Positions 45,346 through 56,238 of a stretch of DNA of 64,000 bases are shown in pieces (the stretch's first letter is position 1; every line of letters starts with the position of its first letter). The notes under the pieces were generated by a model. That model was not told the origin of the DNA. It searched no databases and saw only the letters and a program-made list of their open reading frames with translations. This DNA comes from Geomonas oryzae (lineage in GTDB: Bacteria; Desulfobacterota; Desulfuromonadia; Geobacterales; Geobacteraceae), in the NCBI RefSeq assembly GCF_004117875.1, contig NZ_RAHW01000010.1:62001-126000 (forward strand). The letters run 5' to 3'. The translations under genes were made by a program, and so were the position numbers.

Positions 45346-45560
45346 AACGTTCAACGTTCAGCGTTCAACGTTCCTGAAAAGTTTGCGCCATTAAAGACGC
45401 GTAACACTGACTTGTCCCCTCTCAAAAACGACAATTCCCCCCCCGGCCTTCAGGAGCAGTCAGGCGACTGCCACCCGCACTCGACACGGTGTCAGCCCCA
45501 GCCTGCCCCTCCGGGCAGGAGGGGGGAGTGGTCGTAACGTAGAACGTTGAACGTTGAACG
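45346..45560. repeat. Heptamer-bounded inverted-repeat element C (no gene)
   Basis: The left arm 45346-45372 is four CGTTCAA-type units with one CGTTCAG variant. The right arm 45543-45560 is AACGTTGAACGTTGAACG. The 170-base interior holds GC-rich hairpins (for example around 45497-45520) but no coding sequence I can support. It lies between lpxD (13 bases away) and the OmpH/Skp stop (4 bases away), and shares its arms and a T-run before the downstream gene with element B. Confidence 0.75.
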
Positions 45561-45564
45561 GGGT

Positions 45565-46080
45565 TTATTTCTTCCTGTTCTCGTTGAACGCCTTCAGCAC
45601 CGCGTCGGTGACGTCGGCGGAGGGATCGAGGAAGATCATGGTTTCGTTCTTCACGAAGATGGCGGTGAAGCCGTTCTTCTTCCCGAACTCCTGCGCCACC
45701 TTCACGATCTCGTCCACGATCTTGCCGGTGAACTCGTCGTTCTTCGCCTGCAGGTCGTCCTGGGCGTCCTTGAGGAAACGCTGGTACTCTTTCAGGCGCT
45801 GCTGGTAGTCACGCTCCTTCGCACCACGGGCCGAGTCGTTCAACAGCGCCCCCTGGCTCTCCAGCTCGCCTTTGAGCTTCTTCAGCTCACCTTCCTTGCT
45901 CGCCTTTTCCGCCTCGTACTTGCTGGCCTTCTGGGCGAGCTGTTCCTTCGCTTCCTTCCCTGCATCGGAGGTCAGCAGCACCTTCTGCACATCGACCGAA
46001 CCGATCTTTGAACCATCGGCGGCCATCACGGACAGCGGAAGTGCCAGAACCAGCGATAATGCGATGATGAAACGTTTCAT
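45565..46080 (-). CDS. Periplasmic chaperone OmpH/Skp family
   Basis: 171 residues. A signal peptide (about 1-20, KRFIIALSLVLALPLSVMAA) precedes SKIGSVDVQKVLLTSDAGKE. Lys/Glu-rich coiled coil occupies about 40-115 and a short trimerisation-type strand region follows (GFTAIFVKNETMIFLDPS). Skp escorts unfolded outer-membrane proteins to BamA, whose gene is 26 bases upstream. GGAG precedes the ATG. Confidence 0.9.
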   Translation of the reverse strand: MKRFIIALSLVLALPLSVMAADGSKIGSVDVQKVLLTSDAGKEAKEQLAQKASKYEAEKASKEGELKKLKGELESQGALLNDSARGAKERDYQQRLKEYQRFLKDAQDDLQAKNDEFTGKIVDEIVKVAQEFGKKNGFTAIFVKNETMIFLDPSADVTDAVLKAFNENRKK

Positions 46081-46106
46081 GACTTGCTCCTTGCAGTGCA
46101 TCGATT

Positions 46107-48512
46107 TTAGAAAATGCTCCCTATGGAGAACTCCAACTTGCCGCCTTTGCTGTCTATCCCTTCCCTCGGGTTGATCGGAATGCCGTACTCGAGCCTCAGC
46201 GGTCCGATCGGGGAGAACCACCTGATGCCGCCGCCGTAACTGGTGAGTACGTTCGAGAAGGTGGACTTGAAGTTGTTTTCGCAGTTGCCCGCGTCGAAGA
46301 AGAGTACCGCCTTGAGCCCCGCCTCCTTCAACAGCGGGAAGGTGTACTCGGCGTTGGCCACCGCCTCGACCGCACCGCCCAAGTAGACACGGTTGTCGCT
46401 TTTGCCGTCGGCGCCGCCGACACCGATCTTCGGTACCAGGCTCGTTTTGTAGGGGCTCACCGTTCTCGAGGAGAAGCCGCGCAGCGAGCTGATGCCGCCC
46501 AGGTAGAATTTCTCGTCGATCGGGACGTCCTTGCCGCCGTAGGACTGCACGTACCCCACGGTGCCGCGCAGCGACCCCACACCCCACAGCACCGGGTGGA
46601 ACAGGGTGTGCTCGGTCAGGTACTTGATGTACCTGTTGCTGCCGCCAAGACCGGCGAACTCTATGGAGAGCGTGTTGATCATGCCGTTGGACGGATCGGG
46701 ACGGTAATCGGTGGTGTTGCTGGTGAGGCTGGCGACGATGGCGCTCGTCGTGGAGGTCGCCTCCGGCGCGATCACCGATCCGTTGTGGATGTTCTGCAGG
46801 AGGTCCTCGGACTCGTCGAAGATCTCCTTCTGCTCGTACTTGTAAAGCCAGAAAGTGCCCAGCGTGTCGGAGAGGGAGTACCCCGCCTTGATGTCACCGC
46901 CGGTCGCCCTGCGGGTGTAGTCGAGGTACTTCCGCTCGGTGCGGTAGATGTCGCCCCCCACGGTCCACTTGGTGTCCATGAAGTACGGGTCGGTGAGCCC
47001 CAGGTTGTAGGTCTGCGACTTGCTGCCGAGGCTGGCGGCCGCGGTCATCTTGAGCCCGAGCCCCAGGAAGTTCGCCTGCTGGACCGACCCCTGCCCGATG
47101 ATGCCGTCGAGCGAGCTGTAGCCGGCGCCGATGCTGAAGGTGCCGGTCGGCTTCTCCTTCACCTCGACGTTCATGTCGAGCTTGTCCGGGGCGCTTCCCT
47201 TCACGGTGGCGATGTTCGCCTCCTCGAAGTAGCCGGTGTTCATCAGGTTCTGCTTGCTGCGCTTCAGCCCGGTGGAGCTGTACTGGTCTCCCTCGTCGAG
47301 CCTCAGTTCACGGCGCACGACCTTGTCGCGCGTCTTCGTGTTGCCGGAGATGTTGATCCGGTCGATGGTCACCTTCTGTCCCTTTTCCATGTCGAAGGTG
47401 ATGTCGATGGTGCGGCTCTCCGCGTTCAGCTTGGTGAGCGGCGACGCGTTGGCGAAGGCGTACCCCTTGTCGGCGTAGAGGTCGGTGAGGGCGAAGACGT
47501 CGGTGCGCAGGTCGGCGCGGCTGAAGAGCTGGCCGCTCTTCTCCTTGAGCTTTCCGGCGAGCACGCTCTCGTTCTCGAGGAGGTCCCCCTTGAAGGCGAG
47601 CTTGCCGAGGCGGTACTGCTCCCCCTCGGTGATCCCGATGCTGACCTTGAGGCCGGTGCGGTCGGTGAGGAGCTCGACCTTAGGCTCGCCCACCTTCACG
47701 TTGACGTAGCCGTTGTTCATGTAGAGCTCGGTAAGGAGGTTGACGTCGTTTTTGAGCACCTCCTCCTTGTAAGTACCGGCCCCGGTGAGCCAGGAGAGGA
47801 ACCACTTCTCGTCGGTCTCCATCGCCTTTTTGAGCTTCTTGTCGGTGAAGGCGTGGTTGCCGTCGAACTCGATCTTCTGGATGAGGACCTTGTCCCCTTC
47901 CTTGATGCGGAAGATGACGTGGATATCGGTGTCGGAGCGCTGGCTTATGTCGCCGGAGACCTCGGCTAGGTAATACCCCTCGTCCGCGTACAGCTTCTTC
48001 ACCTTCTTGACGCTCTTTTGCAGCGCCTTGGCGGAAAAGACGGAATTGGGCTTGATCTCGACGGCCTCGCGCACCTTGTCCGCGCTGATCTCCTTGGCCC
48101 CCTCGACCTTTATCTCACGGACGATCGGCTTCTCGGTCACGACGTATTCGAGGACGAGCGCCCCGTCCTTCACCTCGGTCTGCGCCTTCACGTCGGTGAA
48201 GTGCCCGAGCTTATAGATGGCGCGGATGTCGGCATCCACCTTGTCCGGATCGAGGACGTCCCCCGCCTTGAGCCGGACCGCCTGCAGGACGGCGGCGCTC
48301 TCGATGCGGTGGTTGCCGCTTATCCTGACCGCGGCTATCTTGTCGCTTGCCGGCTTCTCCTCGACGGGCTTTGCGGCGCCCTTGTCAGCCGCGCTCTTCC
48401 CCGTGGAGGTGGCGTCCGGTGCGGCCTTTCCGGCAGCGGGCGGTTCGGCCAGGGCGTAGGAAGCCCCGATAAGCTGAACGACAAGCAGAGCTGATAACGA
48501 TTTACGCAGCAA
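46107..48512 (-). CDS. bamA: Outer membrane protein assembly factor BamA
   Basis: 801 residues. A signal peptide (about 1-22) and a Lys/Ala-rich linker are followed by five POTRA domains (about 60-400) and a C-terminal 16-strand barrel. The loop-6 motif is SSLRGFSSRTVSPY, and the protein ends with an aromatic residue (FSIGSIF). It inserts beta-barrel proteins in the outer membrane. The start is TTG at 48512 with GGGGGGA upstream; no nearby ATG fits. It is followed by skp and lpxD, as in many Gram-negatives. Confidence 0.95.
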   Translation of the reverse strand: MLRKSLSALLVVQLIGASYALAEPPAAGKAAPDATSTGKSAADKGAAKPVEEKPASDKIAAVRISGNHRIESAAVLQAVRLKAGDVLDPDKVDADIRAIYKLGHFTDVKAQTEVKDGALVLEYVVTEKPIVREIKVEGAKEISADKVREAVEIKPNSVFSAKALQKSVKKVKKLYADEGYYLAEVSGDISQRSDTDIHVIFRIKEGDKVLIQKIEFDGNHAFTDKKLKKAMETDEKWFLSWLTGAGTYKEEVLKNDVNLLTELYMNNGYVNVKVGEPKVELLTDRTGLKVSIGITEGEQYRLGKLAFKGDLLENESVLAGKLKEKSGQLFSRADLRTDVFALTDLYADKGYAFANASPLTKLNAESRTIDITFDMEKGQKVTIDRINISGNTKTRDKVVRRELRLDEGDQYSSTGLKRSKQNLMNTGYFEEANIATVKGSAPDKLDMNVEVKEKPTGTFSIGAGYSSLDGIIGQGSVQQANFLGLGLKMTAAASLGSKSQTYNLGLTDPYFMDTKWTVGGDIYRTERKYLDYTRRATGGDIKAGYSLSDTLGTFWLYKYEQKEIFDESEDLLQNIHNGSVIAPEATSTTSAIVASLTSNTTDYRPDPSNGMINTLSIEFAGLGGSNRYIKYLTEHTLFHPVLWGVGSLRGTVGYVQSYGGKDVPIDEKFYLGGISSLRGFSSRTVSPYKTSLVPKIGVGGADGKSDNRVYLGGAVEAVANAEYTFPLLKEAGLKAVLFFDAGNCENNFKSTFSNVLTSYGGGIRWFSPIGPLRLEYGIPINPREGIDSKGGKLEFSIGSIF

Positions 48513-48576
48513 AGGGTCCCCCCGAAAAAGCCAAAAGAAAATATGCGGCTACAAAAGAGCCGTCGCCGAAGCGGCC

Positions 48577-49257
48577 TTACGCCGACTCGACGACCTTGCC
48601 GTCCACCATCCTGATGGTGCGGGCCATACCCGCGGCCAGTTGTTCGTTGTGCGTCACGATGACCAGGGCGATGCCGGTCTGCCGCTGGATCTCGTACAAA
48701 AGCGCGTGCACCTCTTCGCTGGTCTTCATGTCCAGGTTGCCGGTCGGCTCGTCGGCCAAAAGCAGCTTCGGCTCGCGCACGAGCGCCCGCGCGATCGCGA
48801 CGCGCTGCTGTTCCCCCCCGGATAGTTCCCCCGGCCGGTGCGTCACCCGGTGCGAGAGACCCACACCCTTCAGGAGTTCGAGCGCGCGCCCTTCGGCGCG
48901 GGAGCGCCTCTCGCCGCCGATGAGCAGCGGCATCATCACGTTTTCCAGCGCCGAGAACTCCGGCAGGAGGTGATGAAACTGGAAGACGAAACCTATGGAG
49001 CGGTTGCGGAAGGCGGCAAGCGGCTGGTCCGAGAGGTTGAAGATCCTCTCCCCTTCGAAGAGCACCTCCCCGGAGGTGGGACGGTCGATGGTCCCCATCA
49101 CGTGCAAGAGCGTGCTCTTGCCGGCGCCCGAGGGGCCGACGAGCGCGATGGTGTCGCCCGCCGCGACGTCGAGGTCGATCCCCTTCAGCACCTCGACCGT
49201 GGCGCCGTTGCCGCCGTAGGACTTGAAGAGTCCCCTTACCTCGAGGAGGTTACTCAT
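48577..49257 (-). CDS. lolD: Lipoprotein-releasing ABC ATPase LolD
   Basis: 226 residues. Walker A is GPSGAGKST, the signature [15 protein letters not shown] and Walker [13 protein letters not shown]. The family-typical [20 protein letters not shown] is present. It drives release of outer-membrane lipoproteins together with the LolC/E protein whose gene overlaps it by eight bases. GGAGG lies nine bases before the ATG. Confidence 0.93.
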   Translation of the reverse strand: MSNLLEVRGLFKSYGGNGATVEVLKGIDLDVAAGDTIALVGPSGAGKSTLLHVMGTIDRPTSGEVLFEGERIFNLSDQPLAAFRNRSIGFVFQFHHLLPEFSALENVMMPLLIGGERRSRAEGRALELLKGVGLSHRVTHRPGELSGGEQQRVAIARALVREPKLLLADEPTGNLDMKTSEEVHALLYEIQRQTGIALVIVTHNEQLAAGMARTIRMVDGKVVESA

Positions 49258-50500
49258 AGCGCAGAGCCTCCGCCGGGGCCATGCGCGAGGCGGCCCAGGA
49301 AGGGTAGAGCGTCGCGGCGAAGGAGATGATCACGGCGGTCACGCTGATCAGCACGACGTCGGACGGGATCACCTGGGACGGAAAATGGTCCAGGTAGTAG
49401 ATGTCCTTGCTGAAGAGCTCGAAGCCGGTCACCTTCTGGATGGCGCCGACGATCGGCTCGAGGTTCAGCGCGACCAGGAGACCGCCCAGCACGCCGATGA
49501 TGGTGCCGAAGACCCCGATGATGACCCCTTCGAAGACGAAGATGCGCATGATGCTACGGCTCGTCGCCCCCATCGACTTCAGGATGGCGATGTCGCGCGT
49601 TTTCTCCATGACCACCATGAAGAGCGTCGAGGCGATGCCGAAGGCGGCCACGAGCACGATCAGGGTCAGGATGATGAACATGACGCTCTTCTCGGTCTTC
49701 AGCGCGAAGAGGATGTTCTTGTTCATCTGCATCCAGTCGCGGGCGTGGTACGGGGGACCTAGTTCCTTGTCGATCGCCTGGGCGAGCTCGCCCGTCTTGT
49801 ACACGTCGCGCACCTTGAGCTGGATCCCGGTCACCACGTCGCCAAGCCCCAGGAACTGCTGGGCCTCTTTCAGCGAGACGTAGGCGAGCGTCGAGTCGTA
49901 CTCGAACATGCCGGTGTTGAAGATGCCGGTGATGCGGAAGCGGTTCAGCTTGGGCATCATGCCGAGCGGGGTGATGTTGCCCATCGGCGAGATGACGTCC
50001 ACCGTGTCGCCCAGGATGAGCCCCAGGTTCTTGGCGAGCTCCTTGCCGATCACCACCCCAGGCGTCTTTCCGACCTCCGCGTCGAGCGAGGCGAGGCTCC
50101 CCTCCACCATGGACTTGTGCAGGTTGGTCACCTTGGCGTCTGTCTGCACCTCGATGCCGCGCAGCACGACCCCGGAGACGGTCCTGCCGGTGGAGAGCAT
50201 CACCTGGTTGTAGATGAACGGGGTGGCAGCGACCACGCCGTCCATACCCTCGAGCTTCTTCACGACCTGCGGGTAGTCCTGCACCGCGCCGAGGCCGTTT
50301 AAGACGACGATGTGCGCGTTGGTCCCGAGGATCTTGTCCTTCAAGTCCTCCTCGAAGCCGGTCATCACCGCCAGCACGATGATGAGGGCCATGACGCCGA
50401 GCGCCACGCCGGCTACGGAGATCAGGGTGATCAGCGAGATGAAGGTCGATTTGCGCTTCGCCTTCAGGTAGCGCAGCCCTATGAGGAGCTCAAAGGGCAT
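49250..50500 (-). CDS. Lipoprotein-releasing permease LolC/LolE
   Basis: 416 residues. One N-terminal membrane segment (about 22-48) is followed by a large periplasmic domain (about 50-265) and three more membrane segments (about 270-400). [20 protein letters not shown] and [20 protein letters not shown] are typical of LolC/E. Only one such gene is present, so it may act as a homodimer (LolF type). Its start overlaps the lysS stop by one base (TAATG). Confidence 0.92.
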   Translation of the reverse strand: MPFELLIGLRYLKAKRKSTFISLITLISVAGVALGVMALIIVLAVMTGFEEDLKDKILGTNAHIVVLNGLGAVQDYPQVVKKLEGMDGVVAATPFIYNQVMLSTGRTVSGVVLRGIEVQTDAKVTNLHKSMVEGSLASLDAEVGKTPGVVIGKELAKNLGLILGDTVDVISPMGNITPLGMMPKLNRFRITGIFNTGMFEYDSTLAYVSLKEAQQFLGLGDVVTGIQLKVRDVYKTGELAQAIDKELGPPYHARDWMQMNKNILFALKTEKSVMFIILTLIVLVAAFGIASTLFMVVMEKTRDIAILKSMGATSRSIMRIFVFEGVIIGVFGTIIGVLGGLLVALNLEPIVGAIQKVTGFELFSKDIYYLDHFPSQVIPSDVVLISVTAVIISFAATLYPSWAASRMAPAEALRYE

Positions 50501-51978
50501 TACTTGCCCTCTTTACGCAGTTGCGGGAAGAGGATGACGTCGCGGATCGACGGGGAATCGGTGAGCAGCATGACCAGGCGGTCGATGCCGATCCCCTCCC
50601 CCGCGGTCGGAGGCAGACCGTACTCCAGGGCGCGGATGTAGTCCTCGTCCATGTAGTGCGCCTCTTCGTCCCCTTTGGCCTTGGCGGCGACCTGCGCCAG
50701 GAAGCGCTCCTTCTGGTCGCGCGGGTCGTTCAGCTCGGAGAAGGCGTTGGCCATCTCGCGCCCGGCGCAGAAGAATTCGAAGCGGTCGACGTAGTCGGGG
50801 TCGTGGTCGTTCTTCCTGGAAAGGGGGGAGACCTCGGTCGGGTAGTTGGTGATGAAGGTCGGCTGGATCAGCTTGGTCTCGGCGACCTCCTCGAAGATCT
50901 CGGTGATGAGCTTGCCGTAGCCTACGTCCTCGGGGAGTTCCAGGCCGATTTTCTGGGCATAGGCGTAGGCCAAGTCGCGGTCCTCGAGGCTCTTCGCATC
51001 GATGTCGCCGTACTCGAGGATGGCTTCCTTCACGGTGAAGCGTTTCCAGGGGCGCTGGAAGCTGATCGGCTCGCCGCCGTAGGTGAAGTCGAGCGTCCCG
51101 AGGAGTTCCTGGGTCACGTGGCACAAGAGCTCTTCGGTGAAATTCATCAGGTCCTCGAAGGTGGCGTAGGCCTGGTAGAACTCCATCATGGTGAACTCGG
51201 GGTTGTGACGCACCGAGATCCCTTCGTTTCTGAAGTTGCGGTTGATCTCGAAGACGCGATCGAAGCCGCCGACCACGAGGCGCTTCAGGTAGAGCTCCGG
51301 GGCGATGCGCAAAAAGAGCTCCATGTCGAGCGCGTTATGGTGCGTGACGAACGGCTTCGCGGTGGCGCCGCCGGGGATCGGCTGCATCATCGGGGTCTCG
51401 ACCTCGAGGAAGTCGTTCTTCGTCATGAACTCGCGGATGAGATGCACGATGCGGGAGCGCTTGTGGAACACCTCACGCACCTCGGGGGAGACGATCAGGT
51501 CGACGTAGCGCTGGCGGTAGCGGGTCTCCACGTCGGTCAGGCCGTGGAACTTCTCGGGAAGCGGCAGAAGCGACTTGGTCAAGAGGCGCACCGCGGAGAC
51601 GGCCAGGGAGAGCTCGCCGGTCTTGGTGCGGAACGGGGTCCCGGTGGCGCCGATGATGTCGCCGATATCGTAGTTCTCGAACTCGGCGAAGAGCTCCTCG
51701 CCAAGGGTGTCCTTCTTCATGTAAAGCTGCATGCGTCCCTTGCGGTCCTGCACCTGCACGAAGGCGGCCTTGCCGAAGGAACGGCGCATGATGATGCGGC
51801 CGGCGACCACGAAGGTCTGCGGGTCCTCCTCGATGACCTCCTTGTCACCGTAGGCGGCGCGCACGTCGGCCGAGGTATGCTGAGGCTTGTAATCGTTCGG
51901 GTACGGGTTGATCCCCGCCTCCCACAATGCATCTACCTTACGTCTTCTCTGCAGCAGCAGTTCGCTCAACTCTTCCAT
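50500..51978 (-). CDS. lysS: Lysyl-tRNA synthetase, class II
   Basis: 492 residues. The N-terminal OB-fold (about 55-150) has [20 protein letters not shown]. The class II core has motif 2 as [20 protein letters not shown] and motif 3 as [18 protein letters not shown]. It charges tRNA-Lys. The one-base TAATG junction with lolC and the lolC-lolD overlap make it the head of an envelope-protein operon. A plausible promoter lies at 52029-52056. Confidence 0.97.
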   Translation of the reverse strand: MEELSELLLQRRRKVDALWEAGINPYPNDYKPQHTSADVRAAYGDKEVIEEDPQTFVVAGRIIMRRSFGKAAFVQVQDRKGRMQLYMKKDTLGEELFAEFENYDIGDIIGATGTPFRTKTGELSLAVSAVRLLTKSLLPLPEKFHGLTDVETRYRQRYVDLIVSPEVREVFHKRSRIVHLIREFMTKNDFLEVETPMMQPIPGGATAKPFVTHHNALDMELFLRIAPELYLKRLVVGGFDRVFEINRNFRNEGISVRHNPEFTMMEFYQAYATFEDLMNFTEELLCHVTQELLGTLDFTYGGEPISFQRPWKRFTVKEAILEYGDIDAKSLEDRDLAYAYAQKIGLELPEDVGYGKLITEIFEEVAETKLIQPTFITNYPTEVSPLSRKNDHDPDYVDRFEFFCAGREMANAFSELNDPRDQKERFLAQVAAKAKGDEEAHYMDEDYIRALEYGLPPTAGEGIGIDRLVMLLTDSPSIRDVILFPQLRKEGK

Positions 51979-52028
51979 GTTATCTGCAACCTTTCTTTAC
52001 CGCTTTGGGCTGTGAAACAATCCGTCAA

Positions 52029-52056
52029 ACTAAACTATTTGCGTCAATCAAGTCAA
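52029..52056 (-). promoter_or_regulatory. Possible sigma-70 promoter for lysS
   Basis: TTGACT (52056-52051) and TTTAGT (52034-52029) are separated by 16 bases on the minus strand, within the 111-base gap upstream of lysS. The -10 matches four of six consensus positions. Confidence 0.4.
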
Positions 52057-52089
52057 GGCTTAAAACCCCACGCGCGCGGGCGATTATCC

Positions 52090-53391
52090 CTACTTGAACT
52101 TCACCGTCACCGGCGTCTCGAAAAACGCCACGGTATCCTTCACCACGGGGTTGCCGAGCTGTCCGAGATCGTTGTTGCCCCAGCCGTACCAGACGCCGTT
52201 CACGAGGGCGAAGGAAGCGGTGCCGAAGGCGGCGATGTCGGAAACGCCGGCGCTCCACTCGGGGTTGAGCGCGGTGTAGACCGCGACCAGACTGCTGGTG
52301 TCGGTGGTCGTGTTGTTGCCGAGCTGGCCGTAGAAGTTAAGCCCCAGCCCCTGCACGAACCAGGAACCGTCGTTTACGAGGGTGTCGCGCGGCCCCATGA
52401 GGAGCAGCACGTGATTGATCCCGGTGACGATCTTCTTTATGACGAAGGTCTGCCCGCCCGTGACGGCGATGGTCGGGATGACCTTGACCGGCACGGCGCT
52501 GAATGATAGCAGCGGGATCAGCGAGCCGAGCTCGCCGGAGTCGTTGTAGCCCCATCCCCACAGGGTCTGGCTGGTGATGTTGTCCTGAGCGTCACGCTGC
52601 ACCTCGAGTGCGAGGCTCCCCCTGGAGAGCGCGGCGATCTGCTCGATCTTTCCGGTCGCCTCCGGGATGGTCACCTTTTTCGGGCGCGAGCTGGTGCTCG
52701 AGTACGTGCTGAAGGCGAGCTGCCCCTTCGCGTTGCTCCCCCAGGCGTACAGGTCACCGTTGGAGAAAAGGGCCATGGAGTGCAGCCACCCCGCCGTCAC
52801 GTTGTTTGCGGTCAGTTGGGTCAGGTCCTCACCGTCATGCCCGGTGGAGAGCGGAGCAGGGGTCTTCGACTCGATGCTTGAGTCGTTGCCGACCTGGCGA
52901 TAGCCGTTGGAGCCCCAGCCGTAAAGTTTTCCTCCGGCGATGGCGAGGGAGTGGTACCCGCCCGCGGCGATGTCGGTCACCGTGTCGGAGAAGGTAACCG
53001 TCACCGGGGAGCTGCTGTACGCGTCGGGATAGCTCGTCGAAACGGCGCTGCTCCCCAACTGGCCGTAGAGGTTGTAACCCCAGGTATGAATCTCTTTGGT
53101 ACCGTTCATGACCATGCTGTGCTCGGCGCCTACGGCCCCCTTGGTCATGCCGGTCATCCCCGGCACCGGTGTGGCGCTCTCGCGCCGATCGAGGGTTCCG
53201 TCCCCGAGTTGCCCGAAACCGTTGTACCCCATGGTGAAGGTGGTGTGGTTTCTGAAGATGAGGCTGTGCTCGTAGAAGATGGAGACCGTGGAAGGGATTG
53301 TGTCTTTGGAGGATGAGCCGCCGCAGCCGTGGAGGGCGGCAGAGAGAAGCCCGGCGCAGATAAAGAACCCGAAACGCCTGCTGATTTGCAT
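52090..53391 (-). CDS. RCC1-repeat outer lipoprotein
   Basis: 433 residues. A lipoprotein signal (about 1-22) ends in the lipobox SAALHGC, so Cys would be lipidated after processing. Seven RCC1-type repeats follow, seen as variants of GWGxNxxGQLG: MGYNGFGQLG, WGYNLYGQLG, WGSNGYRQVG, WGSNAKGQLA, WGYNDSGELG, LGLNFYGQLG and WGNNDLGQLG. Seven repeats match a complete seven-bladed beta-propeller. The function is unknown. It is the only gene between lysS and the divergent ettA, so it probably has its own promoter. Confidence 0.88.
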   Translation of the reverse strand: MQISRRFGFFICAGLLSAALHGCGGSSSKDTIPSTVSIFYEHSLIFRNHTTFTMGYNGFGQLGDGTLDRRESATPVPGMTGMTKGAVGAEHSMVMNGTKEIHTWGYNLYGQLGSSAVSTSYPDAYSSSPVTVTFSDTVTDIAAGGYHSLAIAGGKLYGWGSNGYRQVGNDSSIESKTPAPLSTGHDGEDLTQLTANNVTAGWLHSMALFSNGDLYAWGSNAKGQLAFSTYSSTSSRPKKVTIPEATGKIEQIAALSRGSLALEVQRDAQDNITSQTLWGWGYNDSGELGSLIPLLSFSAVPVKVIPTIAVTGGQTFVIKKIVTGINHVLLLMGPRDTLVNDGSWFVQGLGLNFYGQLGNNTTTDTSSLVAVYTALNPEWSAGVSDIAAFGTASFALVNGVWYGWGNNDLGQLGNPVVKDTVAFFETPVTVKFK

Positions 53392-53479
53392 GAGGGGACC
53401 CCTTGTGAGTTAGTACAATCCGGCGGATTTAACTATACATAAACTAGAATGTCAAGGACGGACTCCTGGCCGATCGCGG

Positions 53480-53509
53480 TTGACACGCCGCGGTCGTTGC
53501 ATGTAATAA
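53480..53509 (+). promoter_or_regulatory. Sigma-70 promoter for ettA
   Basis: TTGACA (53480-53485) and TAATAA (53504-53509) are 18 bases apart, about 60 bases upstream of the ettA start. The -35 is a perfect match. Confidence 0.6.
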
Positions 53510-53567
53510 TGGCCGCTTAACAAATGGCTACAAATGCTGACAAATCCATACGGAGGTGACGATAAAA

Positions 53568-55253
<1,686 letters not shown>

Positions 55254-55279
55254 AGCGCCAAGCATCGCGCGCAAAGCAA

Positions 55280-55316
55280 AGAGGGGCGGCCATAATGGCC
55301 GCCCCTCTGTTTTTTT
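55280..55316 (+). terminator. Strong intrinsic terminator after ettA
   Basis: AGAGGGGCGGCCAT pairs perfectly with ATGGCCGCCCCTCT and is followed by G and seven T. It lies 27 bases after the ettA stop. Confidence 0.93.
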
Positions 55317-55343
55317 GTCCGACCCGTCCGACCCGTCCGACTA
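55317..55343. repeat. 9-bp tandem repeat at the bioC stop
   Basis: Three head-to-tail units: GTCCGACCC twice and GTCCGACTA. The last unit includes the bioC stop codon on the minus strand. Related sequence continues to about 55364. Confidence 0.65.
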
Positions 55344-56174
55344 GGCCGACCGGTCCGAGTCCGACTGCCTTTCCTTGCGCACCACGCCGTACACCACCTC
55401 GTAGGTGGCGGGTATCCCCGCTTCGCCTCCGAAATGCTCGCGGTAGCTCCGCATCATGTCCAGCATGACCCGCCGCTCGGCAAGCCCCTTCCCGCTTGCC
55501 GGTGCGGTGCTCCCGGCGCCGATCTTCTTGAGCGAGCGCAGAAGCTCCGGCACGTCGGGGTGCAGCTCCACCTCCAGCTCGGAACTCACGCGCGCGCCTC
55601 TGAAACCGGCCCGCTCGAGCGCTTCCAGCACCTCGGTGCACGAAAAGAAACTGTGCGTGCGGTCATCCCCCCCCTGCAGCACGCTCCGGTAAGAATCGCG
55701 CAACTCGAACAAAGTCTTGTCGCCGAAAAGGGCGAAGCAGAAGACGCCTCCCGGGTCCAGCACGCGCAGCGCCTCGCCGAACGCCTTGTCCAGACAGGGA
55801 AGCCACTGGTAGGTCGAGGTGGAAACGACGACGTCGAAGAAGTCCGCCTCGAAGGGGAGCGCCTCCGCATCGGCGGGCATCACCCGCACCCGCCGCCCGG
55901 CGAGGTTCCCCGCCGCGGTGGCGCACATCCCGGGTGCCAAATCCACCCCGACGGCCTCCATCTCCGGGTAGAGCCCGGTAAGGCGCGCAAGGAGCCGTCC
56001 GGTTCCGGCGCCGATGTCCAAAAGCCGCACCGGTGCAACCCGCTCCGCCTGCAAAAGCCCGATCACCTTCTCGACCACGCGCCCCTGCACGACGGCGTGA
56101 CTGTCGTAATCGGCGGCCTGCCGGTGAAACGAATCCCGCACCCTCTCTCTGTCTATATCTGCCGCCATAACCAC
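55341..56174 (-). CDS. bioC: Malonyl-ACP O-methyltransferase BioC
   Basis: 277 residues. It starts with the family-typical VRDSFHRQAADYDSHAVVQ. The SAM motif is LLDIGAGTGRLLARL, followed by GVDLAPGM and VVVSTSTYQWLPCLDKAFGE. It methylates malonyl-ACP to begin pimelate synthesis. A BioH-like esterase and BioF are encoded just upstream on the same strand. The last codons lie in a 9-bp tandem repeat, so the C-terminal tail may vary between strains. Confidence 0.88.
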   Translation of the reverse strand: MVMAADIDRERVRDSFHRQAADYDSHAVVQGRVVEKVIGLLQAERVAPVRLLDIGAGTGRLLARLTGLYPEMEAVGVDLAPGMCATAAGNLAGRRVRVMPADAEALPFEADFFDVVVSTSTYQWLPCLDKAFGEALRVLDPGGVFCFALFGDKTLFELRDSYRSVLQGGDDRTHSFFSCTEVLEALERAGFRGARVSSELEVELHPDVPELLRSLKKIGAGSTAPASGKGLAERRVMLDMMRSYREHFGGEAGIPATYEVVYGVVRKERQSDSDRSA

Positions 56175-56188
56175 CTTTCGAATAACGT

Positions 56189-56209
56189 CCCCTCCCCCGG
56201 AGGGGGGAG
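56189..56209 (-). terminator. GC hairpin between the bioH-like gene and bioC
   Basis: CCCCTCC and GGAGGGG pair across a short loop in the 64-base gap. There is no T-run, so it may be an RNA processing or attenuation stem or a REP-type repeat rather than a terminator. Confidence 0.35.
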
Positions 56210-56238
56210 TTTGCCGGCCGCTGCCGCGTCTGATCTGA

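Noticed and set aside
45373..45542. Non-coding RNA in the interior of the third heptamer element
   Set aside because: Hairpins can be drawn but nothing matches a known RNA family and no promoter is evident.
50521..52506. Long plus-strand reading frame of about 660 codons opposite lysS
   Set aside because: Antisense shadow of lysS and part of the RCC1 gene; no recognisable domain and no ribosome site.
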